Below are positions 18,072-27,700 of a stretch of DNA of 64,000 nt, one piece after another. The notes beneath the pieces were generated by a model, which saw nothing but the letters and a program-made list of their open reading frames with translations, searched no databases and had not been told where the DNA came from. Origin of the DNA: Roseobacter sinensis (GTDB lineage Bacteria; Pseudomonadota; Alphaproteobacteria; Rhodobacterales; Rhodobacteraceae). Position 1 is the stretch's first letter. Each line of letters opens with the position of its first letter. The stretch lies in NCBI RefSeq assembly GCF_025755255.1, contig NZ_JALIEB010000019.1:1-64000 (forward strand). Direction: 5' to 3'. The translations under genes and the position numbers were made by a program.

Positions 18072-19088
18072 TTAGCGGAAGGGCGGAGAGTAGATCAGGC
18101 CACCGTCGGTCCACTGAGCGTTGAGCCCGCGGGCCAGCCCGATGGGGGTCTCTTCGCCGATGTTCTTCGCGAAGATTTCGCCGTAGTTACCTTCAGCGGA
18201 AATAGCGCGCTTGGCCCAGTCGGCATCAAGGCCGAGCATCTCGCCCAGCGTGCCTTCGGTGCCCAGCAGGCGCGCCACTTCCGGGTTTCCGGTGTTTGCC
18301 GACATCTCGTTCACGTTGGCCGAGGTCACACCCAGCTCTTCAGCTGTGATCAGCGCGTTCAGCGTCCAGCGCACCACGTCACCCCAATCGTCATCGCCGT
18401 GACGGACCAGCGGACCCAGCGGCTCCTTGGAGATGATTTCGGGCAGTAGGACGTGATCGCCCGGCGCCTCGAATGTGGCGCGCGTAGCCGCCAAGCCCGA
18501 CGCATCGGTCGTGTAGACATCACAGGCCCCTGCAAGGTACTGCTGCTGCGCTTCGGCGTTGGTCTCAATCGGAACCGGCTCATAGCTGATATTGTTGGTG
18601 CGGAAGAAGTCCGCGAGGTTCAGCTCGGTCGTTGTGCCGGTCTGGATGCAGACGGTCGCGCCATCCAAATCCTTGGCCGAAGTCACACCCAGAGCTTTGG
18701 GCACCATGAATCCCTGGCCGTCATAGTAATTGACGCCCACGAACGTGAATTTCAGGTCAACATCACGGCTGAAGGTCCATGTGGTGTTGCGGGCCAGCAT
18801 GTCGATTTCGCCCGACGCAAGCGCTGTGAAACGTGTTTTTCCGGTTGTCGGTACAAACTCGACAGCCGACGGATCGCCCAGAACTGCTGCCGCAACCGCG
18901 CGGCAGACGGCCACGTCGAAGCCTTTCCACTCGCCGTTCGCATCCGGTGCGGCAAAGCCTGCCAGACCGGTCGCCACGCCGCAGTTCAGCGTACCGCGCG
19001 CCTTGACATCGTCCAACGTACCCGCGGCCGCAGCGCTCGCTGACAGGCCAGCGACGGTCAGCGCGCCGAGAATTATAGATTTTTTCAT
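18072..19088 (-). CDS. aapJ: General L-amino-acid ABC transporter substrate-binding protein
   Basis: 338-residue periplasmic binding protein. The signal peptide MKKSIILGALTVAGLSASA is followed by TLDDVKARGTLNCGV, typical of AapJ, and the solute-binding family 3 fold (FDVAVCRAVAAAVLGD, DMLARNTTWTFSRD). The ATG at 19088 has AGGAAGAGGT about 5 nt upstream, which decides it over an in-frame GTG at 19112. It is the first gene of the aap operon. Confidence 0.95.
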   Translation of the reverse strand: MKKSIILGALTVAGLSASAAAAGTLDDVKARGTLNCGVATGLAGFAAPDANGEWKGFDVAVCRAVAAAVLGDPSAVEFVPTTGKTRFTALASGEIDMLARNTTWTFSRDVDLKFTFVGVNYYDGQGFMVPKALGVTSAKDLDGATVCIQTGTTTELNLADFFRTNNISYEPVPIETNAEAQQQYLAGACDVYTTDASGLAATRATFEAPGDHVLLPEIISKEPLGPLVRHGDDDWGDVVRWTLNALITAEELGVTSANVNEMSANTGNPEVARLLGTEGTLGEMLGLDADWAKRAISAEGNYGEIFAKNIGEETPIGLARGLNAQWTDGGLIYSPPFR

Positions 19089-19278
19089 TTTTACCTCTTC
19101 CTGATTTTCCACCCCTTACCGGGCGGGTCAACCGGCACTCGTTGGCCGGAGGCGATATGCAGGGTTAGCCCCTCCAAGTGGGCCATATAGTGGTCGCAAT
19201 CGCGCGCGTAGGTCAAGGGTATGCAACGGAAAATGAAGCTGCGCCCACGGCTTCCAAGCGCATTGCTCAATGTGAGCG

Positions 19279-19995
19279 CTAAAATGCGGAGTTTGAAAGA
19301 TCAAAAACCACCTTTGCGTGTTGAAAGGCTTGGAATTTGACGGCGGCCGCGGCCTCGGCCTCGTCATCCTTACCCCATTGTTCCGCCTGCCAGATTTCGT
19401 CGAGACGGGAAATGTCCCAGAGGGCGTCGATTTTTTGCAGATCTTGCGCTGCCGCAAAGCCGAGAATCAGCGATCCCGATAGGCTCACCAAGTCATGAAA
19501 GGCCGTCAATTCGAAGACCGAGAGCGCATGCACCCGGGCGCTCAACCGCTCCAGCGCCTCGGACGTCTGCGGCGCGTGCATCACACCCGTACGCGGCGAG
19601 AGCCGCGCCTCCAAGGCGGTCTCGGCCCAATCGAGGATCGGATCCCACTGGGCGGCCTGGCGGGTCACCAGCTCGGCCGGTTGTGCCGCGCGATAGCACA
19701 GCAGATCGCTGTCACCATAGGCGGCGATCATGTCAGCCACTTCGCGACGCTGCACCGCGACCTTGTCGAGTGCTGCGTTGGCCGTGCGCGTGAACGGCAT
19801 GCTCAGCGGATCGACCACCGCCTCCTGCGCCGCCCATTCCGCGGCCACCGCCTCGGCCAGGCCACGCGTCGGGACCACGAGCGCACGCTTTGCCGGTGTC
19901 TTCACCGGGCGCCCGTCCAGCGCGATACCAAAGCCCTCCGAAACCTCGGATACCTCCGCGGAGGTCCAGAAGCGTCTGGCCTTCCATTCGCTCAT
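19279..19995 (-). CDS. ATP12-family F1-ATPase assembly chaperone
   Basis: 238-residue protein of the ATP12 family, found in mitochondria and alphaproteobacteria, where it binds free F1 alpha subunit during ATP synthase assembly. Conserved stretches are ALDGRPVKTPAKRALVVPT, AVAAEWAAQ, MPFTRTANAALDKV and GDSDLLCYRA. The ATG at 19995 overlaps the HAD stop as ATGA, with a GGAGGG-containing ribosome-binding site inside the upstream gene. Confidence 0.92.
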   Translation of the reverse strand: MSEWKARRFWTSAEVSEVSEGFGIALDGRPVKTPAKRALVVPTRGLAEAVAAEWAAQEAVVDPLSMPFTRTANAALDKVAVQRREVADMIAAYGDSDLLCYRAAQPAELVTRQAAQWDPILDWAETALEARLSPRTGVMHAPQTSEALERLSARVHALSVFELTAFHDLVSLSGSLILGFAAAQDLQKIDALWDISRLDEIWQAEQWGKDDEAEAAAAVKFQAFQHAKVVFDLSNSAF

Positions 19996-20654
19996 ACCCC
20001 TACCCTCCAATGCCGCGCCAAGGCGGTTTCGAGCGCGGCAAAGTCATCCGCCACCGTATGTGCCGCGTGCAGCGCCTTGACCGGGTGATAGCCCCAACTC
20101 ACACCAAACCCCGGCACACCCGCAGCTGCGGCCATCTCCATGTCGAAGCTCGTGTCGCCGATCATCACTGTCTGCGCCTTGGACGCACCGACTTCGGCCA
20201 TGGCCTGATAGAGCATCGAGGGGTTTGGCTTTGACGGGTGAAAGTCGGCCACCTGTTGAGTGACGAACACACCGTCGAGCCCATGCGCTTCGAGCAGCTT
20301 GTCGAGACCCCGCCGCGATTTGCCCGTCGCAACTCCGAGCAGCACATCGGGCTCTGCGCCGAGCCGCTCCAGCATCTCCTGTGCTCCGGGATAGAGAGGC
20401 GAGGATTGGGCCGCCCCCGTCTGCGCCCGAAGTGCCACATAGGCGTCCTTGTAGGCCGCGACCATCCGCCCGTGGTCCGCCGCTGGCGCAAGCCGCTGCA
20501 TGGCCACGTCGAGCGACAACCCCACGATACCCAGGACATCCGCGCGCGCCGGAGCACGCTCGCCCACGGCCGCGAAGGCCTCCGCCATCGCCGCCAGGAT
20601 ATCGGCCTGGCTGTCCACCAGCGTGCCGTCCACATCGAAAATGACCAACCGCAT
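19992..20654 (-). CDS. HAD-superfamily hydrolase (phosphoglycolate-phosphatase-like)
   Basis: 220-residue HAD subfamily IA enzyme. Motif I is FDVDGTLVDS, with a nucleophile Asp and an acid/base Asp two residues later. A helical cap follows, then motif II (VATGKS), motif III Lys region (HPSKPNP) and motif IV (MIGDTSFD). The substrate is probably a small sugar or organic phosphate. The ATG at 20654 shares one base with the upstream stop. Confidence 0.85.
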   Translation of the reverse strand: MRLVIFDVDGTLVDSQADILAAMAEAFAAVGERAPARADVLGIVGLSLDVAMQRLAPAADHGRMVAAYKDAYVALRAQTGAAQSSPLYPGAQEMLERLGAEPDVLLGVATGKSRRGLDKLLEAHGLDGVFVTQQVADFHPSKPNPSMLYQAMAEVGASKAQTVMIGDTSFDMEMAAAAGVPGFGVSWGYHPVKALHAAHTVADDFAALETALARHWRVGV

Positions 20655-21691
20655 CACAGCGCCTCGAAGGGATCTTCGGCTGCCAGGTCTTCTGTCCAGC
20701 CGAAGGTCTCCCAGCTCTGGGCCATATGCGCAGGGAGCGGTGCCGTCACGGTGATGATCTTGCCGCTCTCCGGCTGTTCGAAGCGCATCATACGTGCGTG
20801 CAGGTGCAGCTTCTTCGAGATGATACCACCCAACTGCGCGCCCCAGCCGTCGCCCATATTCTCCTGACCGGAGCCGCCATATTTGCCGTCGCCCGCAATC
20901 GGATGCCCGATCTCGGCCATATGCGCCCGCAACTGATGGGTGCGCCCCGTGATGGGCTCCATCGCCACCCAGGCTGCCCGCGCGCCCACCCGGTAGAGCG
21001 TGGCATAGAGCGTATGCGCGCGTTTCGCACCCGGTGTCTCATCAATCTCGCGGGGGTGGATCGCGATCATCTTCTCGCCCTCGCCGCCCTGCCCGCGCCC
21101 CGGCGCCTTGACCAGCCCGAAGCGGATTTCGCCCAGGTAAGGCGTGGGTACGCCGGCGACCAGCGCCCAGTAGATCTTGCGCGTTTCCTTGTGTCGCATC
21201 GAGGCGGTCAGCGCTTTCGCAGCAGCCCGGGTGCGCGCCAGCAGCAAAACGCCCGAGGTGTCCTTGTCGAGCCGGTGCACCAGCCGCGGTTTCTCCTCCA
21301 GCCCGAACCGCAGCGCCTCGGCGAGCCCGTCCACGTGGCGGGTCTGTTTCGAGCCCCCTTGCGTCGGCAGCCCGGGTGGCTTGTTCAGCACGACCACCTG
21401 GTCGTCGCGGTAGATCACGCAGGACTGGATCATCTTGGCATCGGCGTCCGACACTGCCGTCCGCTCCGGTGCGGGGGCTGCACTGTCTGGCAAGGGCGGC
21501 ACACGGACCTGCTGCCCGGCCTCCAGCCGGGTCGCGGCCTTGACGCGCCCGCCATCGACCCGGATTTCGCCCTTGCGGCACATCTTCTCGATCCTGCCCT
21601 GCGGCACATGCGGGAATAGCCTCCGAAACCAGCGGTCCAATCGCTGGTCCGCGTCATCCGCGGCGACGGTCACGGTCTGCACACGGCTCAT
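20654..21691 (-). CDS. RluA/RluC-family 23S rRNA pseudouridine synthase
   Basis: 345-residue enzyme with an N-terminal S4 RNA-binding domain (LDRWFRRLFPHVPQGRIEKMCRKGEIRVDGGRV) and an RluA catalytic domain. The catalytic Asp is in RLVHRLDKDTSGVLLLA, and a substrate-contacting segment is GRTHQLRAHMA. By similarity it modifies uridines in 23S rRNA; RluC is the likely type. The start overlaps the crcB stop as ATGA. Confidence 0.92.
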   Translation of the reverse strand: MSRVQTVTVAADDADQRLDRWFRRLFPHVPQGRIEKMCRKGEIRVDGGRVKAATRLEAGQQVRVPPLPDSAAPAPERTAVSDADAKMIQSCVIYRDDQVVVLNKPPGLPTQGGSKQTRHVDGLAEALRFGLEEKPRLVHRLDKDTSGVLLLARTRAAAKALTASMRHKETRKIYWALVAGVPTPYLGEIRFGLVKAPGRGQGGEGEKMIAIHPREIDETPGAKRAHTLYATLYRVGARAAWVAMEPITGRTHQLRAHMAEIGHPIAGDGKYGGSGQENMGDGWGAQLGGIISKKLHLHARMMRFEQPESGKIITVTAPLPAHMAQSWETFGWTEDLAAEDPFEAL

Positions 21692-22068
21692 GCCATAGCC
21701 CCGCGTGCGAGCCAGAGCCCCAGCATGAGCCCCCCGATCGACAGCCCGACGGACAGCGCCACGTAGAGCCCCGCCGCGCCCAGATCACCGCGCTCGACCA
21801 GTGTCATCGTCTCCAGTGAGAAGGCAGAGAAGGTCGTGAACCCCCCCAAGAGGCCCGTCATCACGAAGGGGCCGAGATGGGTCAGCCCTTTCTGCGCGGC
21901 CACCACCACAAACACCCCCATCAGGAAGGACCCCAGAACATTCGCCGCCATGATCGCGAGCGGGAACTCCGAGGGCCCTGTCAGGCGCAGGAACGCCACG
22001 CCCCAGAGAAAGCGCAAGGACGCACCAAGGGCCCCGCCAAGGGCCACCATGATCAAAGAGGTCAACAT
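21688..22068 (-). CDS. crcB: Fluoride efflux channel CrcB/Fluc
   Basis: 126-residue protein with four hydrophobic helices. The family pattern GGALGASLRFL near the N terminus, ANVLGSFLMG in helix 2 and GLLGGFTTFSAFSLE in helix 3 are present; the last includes the fluoride-pathway Phe residues. Fluc channels are dual-topology dimers exporting fluoride. No fluoride riboswitch is recognisable upstream, where only 31 nt separate it from rarA. Confidence 0.93.
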   Translation of the reverse strand: MLTSLIMVALGGALGASLRFLWGVAFLRLTGPSEFPLAIMAANVLGSFLMGVFVVVAAQKGLTHLGPFVMTGLLGGFTTFSAFSLETMTLVERGDLGAAGLYVALSVGLSIGGLMLGLWLARGAMA

Positions 22069-22099
22069 CCGCGGTCTGTCCCGCAGGCTTGGGCAATTG

Positions 22100-23407
22100 T
22101 CAAGTTTCGCGCTTGGCGCGCAGCTTTGCAAAATAGGCCACGCGCTTTTGCAGATCGCGCTCGAAGCCGCGTTCGACAGGCGCGTAGAACGCCTGCCGGT
22201 CCATGCCCTCGGGGAAGTAGTTCTGCCCAGAAAATCCGTCCTCCGCGTCGTGGTCATAGGCGTAGCCCGCACCAAAACCCTGATCCTTCATCAGGCTGGT
22301 CGGTGCATTAAGGATATGCTTGGGCGGCGGCTCCGATCCGGTCTGCTTGGCCGCTTTGCGCGCGCCCTTGTAAGCGACATAAGCCGCATTGGATTTCGGG
22401 GCGAGTGCGAGATAAACCAGCGCCTGCGCCAGTGCAAGCTCTCCCTCCGGGCTGCCCAACCGCTCGTAAGTTTGCCAGCTCTGCAGACAAATCGCCTGCG
22501 CTTGTGGATCGGCGAGCCCAATGTCCTCGACCGCCATCCGGGTGATCCGCCGTGCGAGAAACCGCGGATCCTCCCCGCCCTCCAGCATCCGCGCAAACCA
22601 GTAGAGAGCGGCATCCGGATCCGAGCCGCGCACCGATTTGTGCAGTGCGGAAATCAGGTTGTAATGCGCATCGCCCGACTTGTCGTATTGCGCCGCGCGG
22701 CGCATGAGCCGCGTCCCCAAAGCCTCCGTGTCCAGCTTGCCCTCGACCGACCAGGCCGCCACCTGCTCGATCAGGTTCAAAAGCGCCCGCCCATCGCCAT
22801 CCGCCATTTCCAGCAAGGCTTCGCGTGCGGCGCCATCAAGCGGCAAGGCCGTTCCCAGCTCTCGCTCAGCCCGCTGCGCCAACAGTTCGAGATCCTTGAG
22901 ATCCAACCGCTCCAGCACCATGACCTGCGCGCGGCTCATCACCGCGGCATTCAGCTCGAAGGAGGGGTTCTCGGTTGTGGCCCCGACCAGAAGGATCGTG
23001 CCATCCTCCATATGCGGCAGAAACCCGTCCTGCTGCGCCTTGTTGAAGCGATGGATCTCGTCCACGAAAAGCAAAGTCCCCTGACCGTTTTGCCGCCGGA
23101 TCTTCGCCGCCTCGAAGACCTTGCGCAGTTCCGGCACGCCGGTGAAGATCGCACTGATCTGCACGAACTGCAGGTCGGTCTCATGGGCCAGCAGCCGGGC
23201 GATGGTTGTCTTCCCCACACCGGGCGGCCCCCAGAAGACCAGCGAGCCCAGCGCGCCCGCTTCCAGCATCACCCGCAAAGGTGCCTCGGGCCCCAGGATC
23301 TGGTCTTGCCCGATCACCTCATCGAGCGTCTGTGGCCGCAGCCGGTCCGCAAGCGGGCGGTGCCCCCCACCGTCCTGCTCCGTTTCGCTGGCAAAGAGAT
23401 CAGCCAT
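22100..23407 (-). CDS. rarA: Replication-associated recombination protein A (MgsA/RarA)
   Basis: 435-residue AAA+ ATPase acting at stalled replication forks. Walker A is GPPGVGKTT, Walker B is [10 protein letters not shown], sensor 1 is in [12 protein letters not shown], and a C-terminal tetramerisation region has [23 protein letters not shown]. Start MADLFASE lies 3 nt from the protease stop, so the two are cotranscribed. Confidence 0.95.
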   Translation of the reverse strand: MADLFASETEQDGGGHRPLADRLRPQTLDEVIGQDQILGPEAPLRVMLEAGALGSLVFWGPPGVGKTTIARLLAHETDLQFVQISAIFTGVPELRKVFEAAKIRRQNGQGTLLFVDEIHRFNKAQQDGFLPHMEDGTILLVGATTENPSFELNAAVMSRAQVMVLERLDLKDLELLAQRAERELGTALPLDGAAREALLEMADGDGRALLNLIEQVAAWSVEGKLDTEALGTRLMRRAAQYDKSGDAHYNLISALHKSVRGSDPDAALYWFARMLEGGEDPRFLARRITRMAVEDIGLADPQAQAICLQSWQTYERLGSPEGELALAQALVYLALAPKSNAAYVAYKGARKAAKQTGSEPPPKHILNAPTSLMKDQGFGAGYAYDHDAEDGFSGQNYFPEGMDRQAFYAPVERGFERDLQKRVAYFAKLRAKRET

Positions 23408-23410
23408 CGC

Positions 23411-24796
23411 TCACACTCCGAACCGCAGCACGACCCGTTGCGCGCCGCGGATCACCGTCACCGCATAGCTGCGGGACCGGCTGCGAAACGCCTCGACCAC
23501 ATCGCGAGGCCGCTGAACCGCCCGGTCGTTGACGCCCACGATCACATCGCCGACGCGCAGGCCCACCCGCGATCCGAACCGTCCCGTGTCCGTCACGATC
23601 ACGCCAGCGCTCTCGAGCGGAAGGTTGAATTCCGCAATGACGGCCGGATTCACCCGCGCCAGCTCCAGACCGGGCAGGATGTCGCCGCGCTCCAGTGTCA
23701 GAGGCTCCCGGTCCGGCACATCCGGGGCGGGCATCAGCCGGACCTCGGTCTGCTGCGCCGCACCCGCGCGCAGATAGCTGATCTGCGCCTGCCGACCCAA
23801 CCCGATCACGCTCATCCGGTACACCATCTCAGGTGGAGTGTTCACCGGCTGACCATTCACCGCGACGATCACATCGCCCACCGCCACGCCCGCTTGCGCA
23901 AAGGGGCTGTCAGGATGCATGGCGGAGATCACGATGCCGCCGGGCCGGGCCAGGCCGAAGGCTTCGGCCATCTCCGCATCCACGGGTTGGCCACCCATCC
24001 CCGCCCAGGGGCGCTCGAACCGCGCCCGGCCTTCGCGGGCTTGCGCAACGAAGGCCGCAACGAGATCGGCAGGGATGGCGAAGCCGATCCCGTTCGAGCC
24101 GCCCGAGCGTGTCAGGATCGAGGTGTTGATGCCGATCAGCGCACCGGTCACATCGATGAGGGCGCCACCGGAATTGCCCGGGTTGATCGGCGCGTCGGTC
24201 TGGATGAAGTAGCCACGACCCGAGCCCGTCGCCGCCCCGGAGCGCGCGAGGCCAGACACGATCCCGCTGCTCACCGTCTGGCCGACACCGAAGGGGTTGC
24301 CGATCGCCAGCACCAACTCGCCCACCTCTACCGTATCGGAGGCCCGGAGCGGCAGGAACGGCAGATCCTCCGCGCCCTCGATCTGCAAGATCGCCAGATC
24401 GCTCTCGGCATCTCCCAAAAGCACGCGCGCGGTGTACTCGCGCCGGTCCGCCAACACGACGCGGATATCCGTTGCCATACCCACCACGTGGTAGTTCGAC
24501 ACGACGATCCCGTCCGCCGACAGGATCACGCCCGAGCCCAGCGAATTCTGCACGCGCGGCTCGGGCGTCCCGAAGCCGTCAAAGAAGCGGTCGAAGAACG
24601 GATCGCCCTGGAACGGGCTGCGTCGGGTCTCCCGCAGCACCTGAGCGTAGATATTGACGACCGCCGGTGTCGCCTGCCGGACCAGCGGCACGAAGCTCAG
24701 ATGCATCTGCTGGGCCGACTGCGGCACCTGCTGCGCGGCCAAGGGAACCGCAAGGAGACTTGACCAGATCAGCAGCAGTAGTCCGACAGTTCTCAT
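23411..24796 (-). CDS. Periplasmic Do/DegQ-type serine protease
   Basis: 461-residue exported HtrA-family protease. The signal peptide is MRTVGLLLLIWSSLLAVPLA. The trypsin-like domain has catalytic His in SNYHVVG, Asp in ESDLAILQI and Ser in GNSGGALID. Two PDZ domains follow, at about residues 260-350 and 370-461. It degrades misfolded envelope proteins. The ATG at 24796 has GGAGG nearby; longer in-frame extensions lack a signal peptide. Confidence 0.92.
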   Translation of the reverse strand: MRTVGLLLLIWSSLLAVPLAAQQVPQSAQQMHLSFVPLVRQATPAVVNIYAQVLRETRRSPFQGDPFFDRFFDGFGTPEPRVQNSLGSGVILSADGIVVSNYHVVGMATDIRVVLADRREYTARVLLGDAESDLAILQIEGAEDLPFLPLRASDTVEVGELVLAIGNPFGVGQTVSSGIVSGLARSGAATGSGRGYFIQTDAPINPGNSGGALIDVTGALIGINTSILTRSGGSNGIGFAIPADLVAAFVAQAREGRARFERPWAGMGGQPVDAEMAEAFGLARPGGIVISAMHPDSPFAQAGVAVGDVIVAVNGQPVNTPPEMVYRMSVIGLGRQAQISYLRAGAAQQTEVRLMPAPDVPDREPLTLERGDILPGLELARVNPAVIAEFNLPLESAGVIVTDTGRFGSRVGLRVGDVIVGVNDRAVQRPRDVVEAFRSRSRSYAVTVIRGAQRVVLRFGV

Positions 24797-24860
24797 CGGG
24801 GCCTCCAACAGCGCGCGGGCGCCAGCTTCTTCTGGCTCTAAATATCCCCGCCGGAGGCAT

Positions 24861-24892
24861 AAAAAAACCCTTGTCCCGCATCGGGACAAGGG
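24861..24892 (-). terminator. Rho-independent terminator of the rpsM-rplQ operon
   Basis: On the minus strand, 25 nt after the rplQ stop, a perfect 10-bp stem CCCTTGTCCC/GGGACAAGGG with a 5-nt loop is followed by seven T residues. It closes the alpha operon and lies upstream of the Deg protease gene. Confidence 0.92.
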
Positions 24893-24916
24893 CCTTGGCG
24901 TGCAGAGAGGCATGCC

Positions 24917-25336
24917 TTAGTCTTCGGCGGCCTCCTCGGCAGCCAGGCGCGCCTTGTCGGCCGCCCCCTTGGCGTCGCGGTCGCGGTCCACGAACTCGAT
25001 GATCGCCATCGGCGCCATGTCGCCATAGCGGAAGCCCGCTTTCAGCACGCGCACATAGCCGCCCTGGCGGTCCTTGTAGCGTGGACCCAGCACGTCAAAA
25101 AGCTTGGTGACATACTGGTCCTGCTTCAGCTTGGCGGCGGCCTGACGACGCGCGTGCAGATCGCCGCGTTTCGCCAGCGTGATCATCTTTTCGATGATCG
25201 GGCGCAGTTCTTTGGCCTTGGGAAGCGTTGTCTTGATTTGCTCATGTTCAATGAGCGAGCCCGCCATGTTCGCCCAGAGCGCCTTGCGGTGCTCATGTGT
25301 GCGATTCAGGCGGCGATACCCACGTGCGTGACGCAT
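24917..25336 (-). CDS. rplQ: 50S ribosomal protein L17
   Basis: 139 residues beginning [20 protein letters not shown], the L17 signature, with [16 protein letters not shown] in the core and an acidic, Ala-rich C-terminal tail. It is the last gene of the alpha operon, 154 nt after rpoA. That gap holds a hairpin CCGGGTGA/TCACCCGG without a T-tract. Confidence 0.97.
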   Translation of the reverse strand: MRHARGYRRLNRTHEHRKALWANMAGSLIEHEQIKTTLPKAKELRPIIEKMITLAKRGDLHARRQAAAKLKQDQYVTKLFDVLGPRYKDRQGGYVRVLKAGFRYGDMAPMAIIEFVDRDRDAKGAADKARLAAEEAAED

Positions 25337-25490
25337 TTTTCATCTCCTAGGTTGCCCTCTACAGGCTGTTTTGCTTTGTCTGACCGGGTGATGCGTGTCA
25401 CCCGGCTCTCCTTGGGGCCTTTTGGCCCGGATCGTCCCCGCCACCCGCGGGCATTACAGTCCCGCCGGCGGCGGGCTGTCCCGAAGACCC

Positions 25491-26507
25491 CTAGAAGGCG
25501 TCTTCGAATTTCTTGGCCAGATCCTCGATGTTGTCTGGCGGCCAGTCTTCCACGTCCATGCCCAGATGCAGGCCCATGCCCGAGAGCACTTCCTTGATCT
25601 CATTGAGCGACTTGCGGCCAAAGTTCGGCGTGCGCAGCATCTCGGCCTCGGTCTTCTGGATGAGGTCCCCGATGTAGACAATATTGTCGTTTTTCAAGCA
25701 GTTAGCCGAACGAACAGACAGTTCCAGCTCGTCCACTTTCTTGAGCAGAAGCGGGTTGAACTCCAGACCGTCGTCTTCATCTGCACGAGAGGCCGACTCC
25801 GGCTCGTCGAAGTTCACGAAGATCCCGAGCTGATCCTGCAGGATGCGCGCGGCGAAGGCCACCGCATCATCCGGCGTGATCGAGCCGTCGGTGTCGACCT
25901 TCATGGTCAGCTTGTCATAGTCCAGCACCTGGCCCTCGCGGGTCGGCTGCACGTCGTAGCTAACCTTCTTCACCGGCGAATAGATCGCGTCGATCGGAAT
26001 GAGGCCAATCGGCGCATCCTCGGGCTTGTTCTTCTCGGCCGAGACATAGCCTTTGCCCTGGTTCACGGTCAGTTCCATGTAGAGATCCGCCCCATCATCG
26101 AGGTGGCAGATCACGTGATCGCGGTTCAGCACCTCAATGCCTGCGCTCTCGGAAATGTCCCCGGCCGTGACAACGCCCGGACCCTTTGCGGAAATCGAAA
26201 GGCGCTTGGGTCCCTCCACTTCCATGCGGATCGACACGCCCTTCAGGTTGAGGATGATGTCGGTCACATCCTCGCGCACGCCCGCCACGCTGGAAAACTC
26301 GTGCAGCACGTTATCGATTTGCACGGATGTAATCGCCGCACCCTGCAGCGACGACATCAGCACCCGGCGCAGGGCGTTGCCCATGGTCAGGCCAAAGCCG
26401 CGCTCCAGCGGCTCAGCCGTCACAGTGGCCTGACGCGCGGGGTCGTTGCCCGGCTTCACGTCCAGCTGCTGCGGCTTGATCAACTCGGCCCAATTCTTGT
26501 GGATCAT
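25491..26507 (-). CDS. rpoA: RNA polymerase alpha subunit
   Basis: 338 residues. The N-terminal dimerisation domain ([20 protein letters not shown]) and the C-terminal domain ([20 protein letters not shown], then [17 protein letters not shown]) that binds UP elements and activators are both complete. The ATG at 26507 has GGAGGG 5 nt upstream and gives the usual [10 protein letters not shown] start. Confidence 0.98.
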   Translation of the reverse strand: MIHKNWAELIKPQQLDVKPGNDPARQATVTAEPLERGFGLTMGNALRRVLMSSLQGAAITSVQIDNVLHEFSSVAGVREDVTDIILNLKGVSIRMEVEGPKRLSISAKGPGVVTAGDISESAGIEVLNRDHVICHLDDGADLYMELTVNQGKGYVSAEKNKPEDAPIGLIPIDAIYSPVKKVSYDVQPTREGQVLDYDKLTMKVDTDGSITPDDAVAFAARILQDQLGIFVNFDEPESASRADEDDGLEFNPLLLKKVDELELSVRSANCLKNDNIVYIGDLIQKTEAEMLRTPNFGRKSLNEIKEVLSGMGLHLGMDVEDWPPDNIEDLAKKFEDAF

Positions 26508-26617
26508 GCGTCCCTCCATTCTTGTCAGCGCCCCATGTCCAAGGCTGCGACTCTCGAGGTTTCAAAAAGCGGATGGGGGCCGCGAGCATGCCCGCGACCC
26601 CGGTTGTTCAAAATCTC

Positions 26618-27007
26618 TTAGACGCGGCGGCGCTTCGGTGGGCGGCACCCGTTGTGCGCCATCGGTGTCACGTCGCGGATGGAGGTGATATTGAAGCCGG
26701 CGGCCGCCAGCGCACGCAGCGCGCTTTCCCGGCCAGAGCCCGGGCCCTGCACTTCCACTTCCAGCGTCTTCACACCGTGTTCCTGCGCCTTGCGGCCCGC
26801 GTCTTCGGCAGCCATCTGCGCGGCATAAGGTGTGGATTTCCGCGAGCCCTTGAAGCCCATTGTGCCGGCGGACGACCAGGAGATCGCATTGCCCTGGACA
26901 TCCGAGATCAGGATCTTGGTGTTGTTGAAGGAGCTGTTCACATGCGCCACACCAGCGGCGATATTCTTGCTGGCCTTTTTCTTAACGCGTACGCGGTCAC
27001 GTGCCAT
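26618..27007 (-). CDS. rpsK: 30S ribosomal protein S11
   Basis: 129 residues, with the S11 core [40 protein letters not shown] and the C-terminal [20 protein letters not shown]. It sits on the platform of the small subunit. It is 14 nt from rpsM and 110 nt from rpoA. Confidence 0.98.
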   Translation of the reverse strand: MARDRVRVKKKASKNIAAGVAHVNSSFNNTKILISDVQGNAISWSSAGTMGFKGSRKSTPYAAQMAAEDAGRKAQEHGVKTLEVEVQGPGSGRESALRALAAAGFNITSIRDVTPMAHNGCRPPKRRRV

Positions 27008-27021
27008 TGATCAGACCCTCC

Positions 27022-27390
27022 CTACTTCTTCTTGCCGGCAATGGCCTTTGCGGGGCCTTTGCGGGTGCGTGCGTTGGTGTGGGTGCGCTGACCGCGAACC
27101 GGCAGGTTGCGACGGTGGCGCAGCCCGCGGTAGCAGCCGAGGTCCATCAGGCGCTTGATGTTCATCTGCACGTCACGGCGCAGGTCGCCTTCGACGGAGT
27201 AGTTCGCGTCGATATGCTCGCGGATCGACAGAACCTCTGCATCGGAGAGCTCGTTGACCCGGCGGGCCTGGTCGATGCCAACCGCTTCGCAGATGGCCTT
27301 GGCCGAGGAGTTTCCGATACCGGTGATGTAGGTAAGGGCGATGGGAACCCGCTTTGCAGTCGGGATGTTTACGCCGGCAATACGTGCCAC
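27022..27390 (-). CDS. rpsM: 30S ribosomal protein S13
   Basis: 122 residues from a GTG start: the family start [14 protein letters not shown] follows directly, and AAGGA lies about 9 nt upstream. The C terminus has [23 protein letters not shown]13 contacts the initiator tRNA and the inter-subunit bridge. It is normally preceded by adk or secY in the same operon, but here a 5-kb opposite-strand cassette intervenes, so it must use its own promoter in 27391-27700. Confidence 0.96.
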   Translation of the reverse strand: MARIAGVNIPTAKRVPIALTYITGIGNSSAKAICEAVGIDQARRVNELSDAEVLSIREHIDANYSVEGDLRRDVQMNIKRLMDLGCYRGLRHRRNLPVRGQRTHTNARTRKGPAKAIAGKKK

Positions 27391-27700
27391 GTGTCCAATT
27401 CCTTTTCGTTGCGGGTCCGTAGTTCCAGACCCTTTTTTCACAACGTAAGCCCGAAGCTTTTCAGGGCGTCGGGCGTTAGCTGATCAGGTGATCTTGCATC
27501 TCGGGAGCGACCCTCAGTGCAAATTGATTCTCAGTCGAGATAGCGCGTGGTATGGGGTTTTCGCCCAAGCGTCAAGCCGATCCTGCGATGCATTTTCAGG
27601 CGGCTGGACTCCGCTGGACTCACACAGCTCATCCGATTGTGGACCACCCCATGTCGCCACGCTAGGTTGTAGTCTACAGCTTTGCCTATTAAGAGCCCCA
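27391..27700. other. Divergent intergenic region, rpsM / first paralogue
   Basis: 310 nt without a convincing ORF. It must hold the promoter for rpsM-rpsK-rpoA-rplQ (leftward) and for the first cassette gene (rightward). I cannot assign -35/-10 boxes with confidence. A 6-bp inverted repeat GCCCGA/TCGGGC lies in the rpsM leader near 27450-27475, and an imperfect Fur-like sequence lies at 27518-27533. Confidence 0.5.

Noticed and set aside
21836-24763. Open frame of 975 codons antisense to crcB, rarA and the Deg protease
   Set aside because: Same composition artefact; three well-recognised genes occupy the other strand.
27518-27533. TGCAAATTGATTCTCA resembles an iron-regulator (Fur/Mur-like) box
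   Set aside because: It is an imperfect single site, and neither rpsM nor the cassette genes have an evident iron role.
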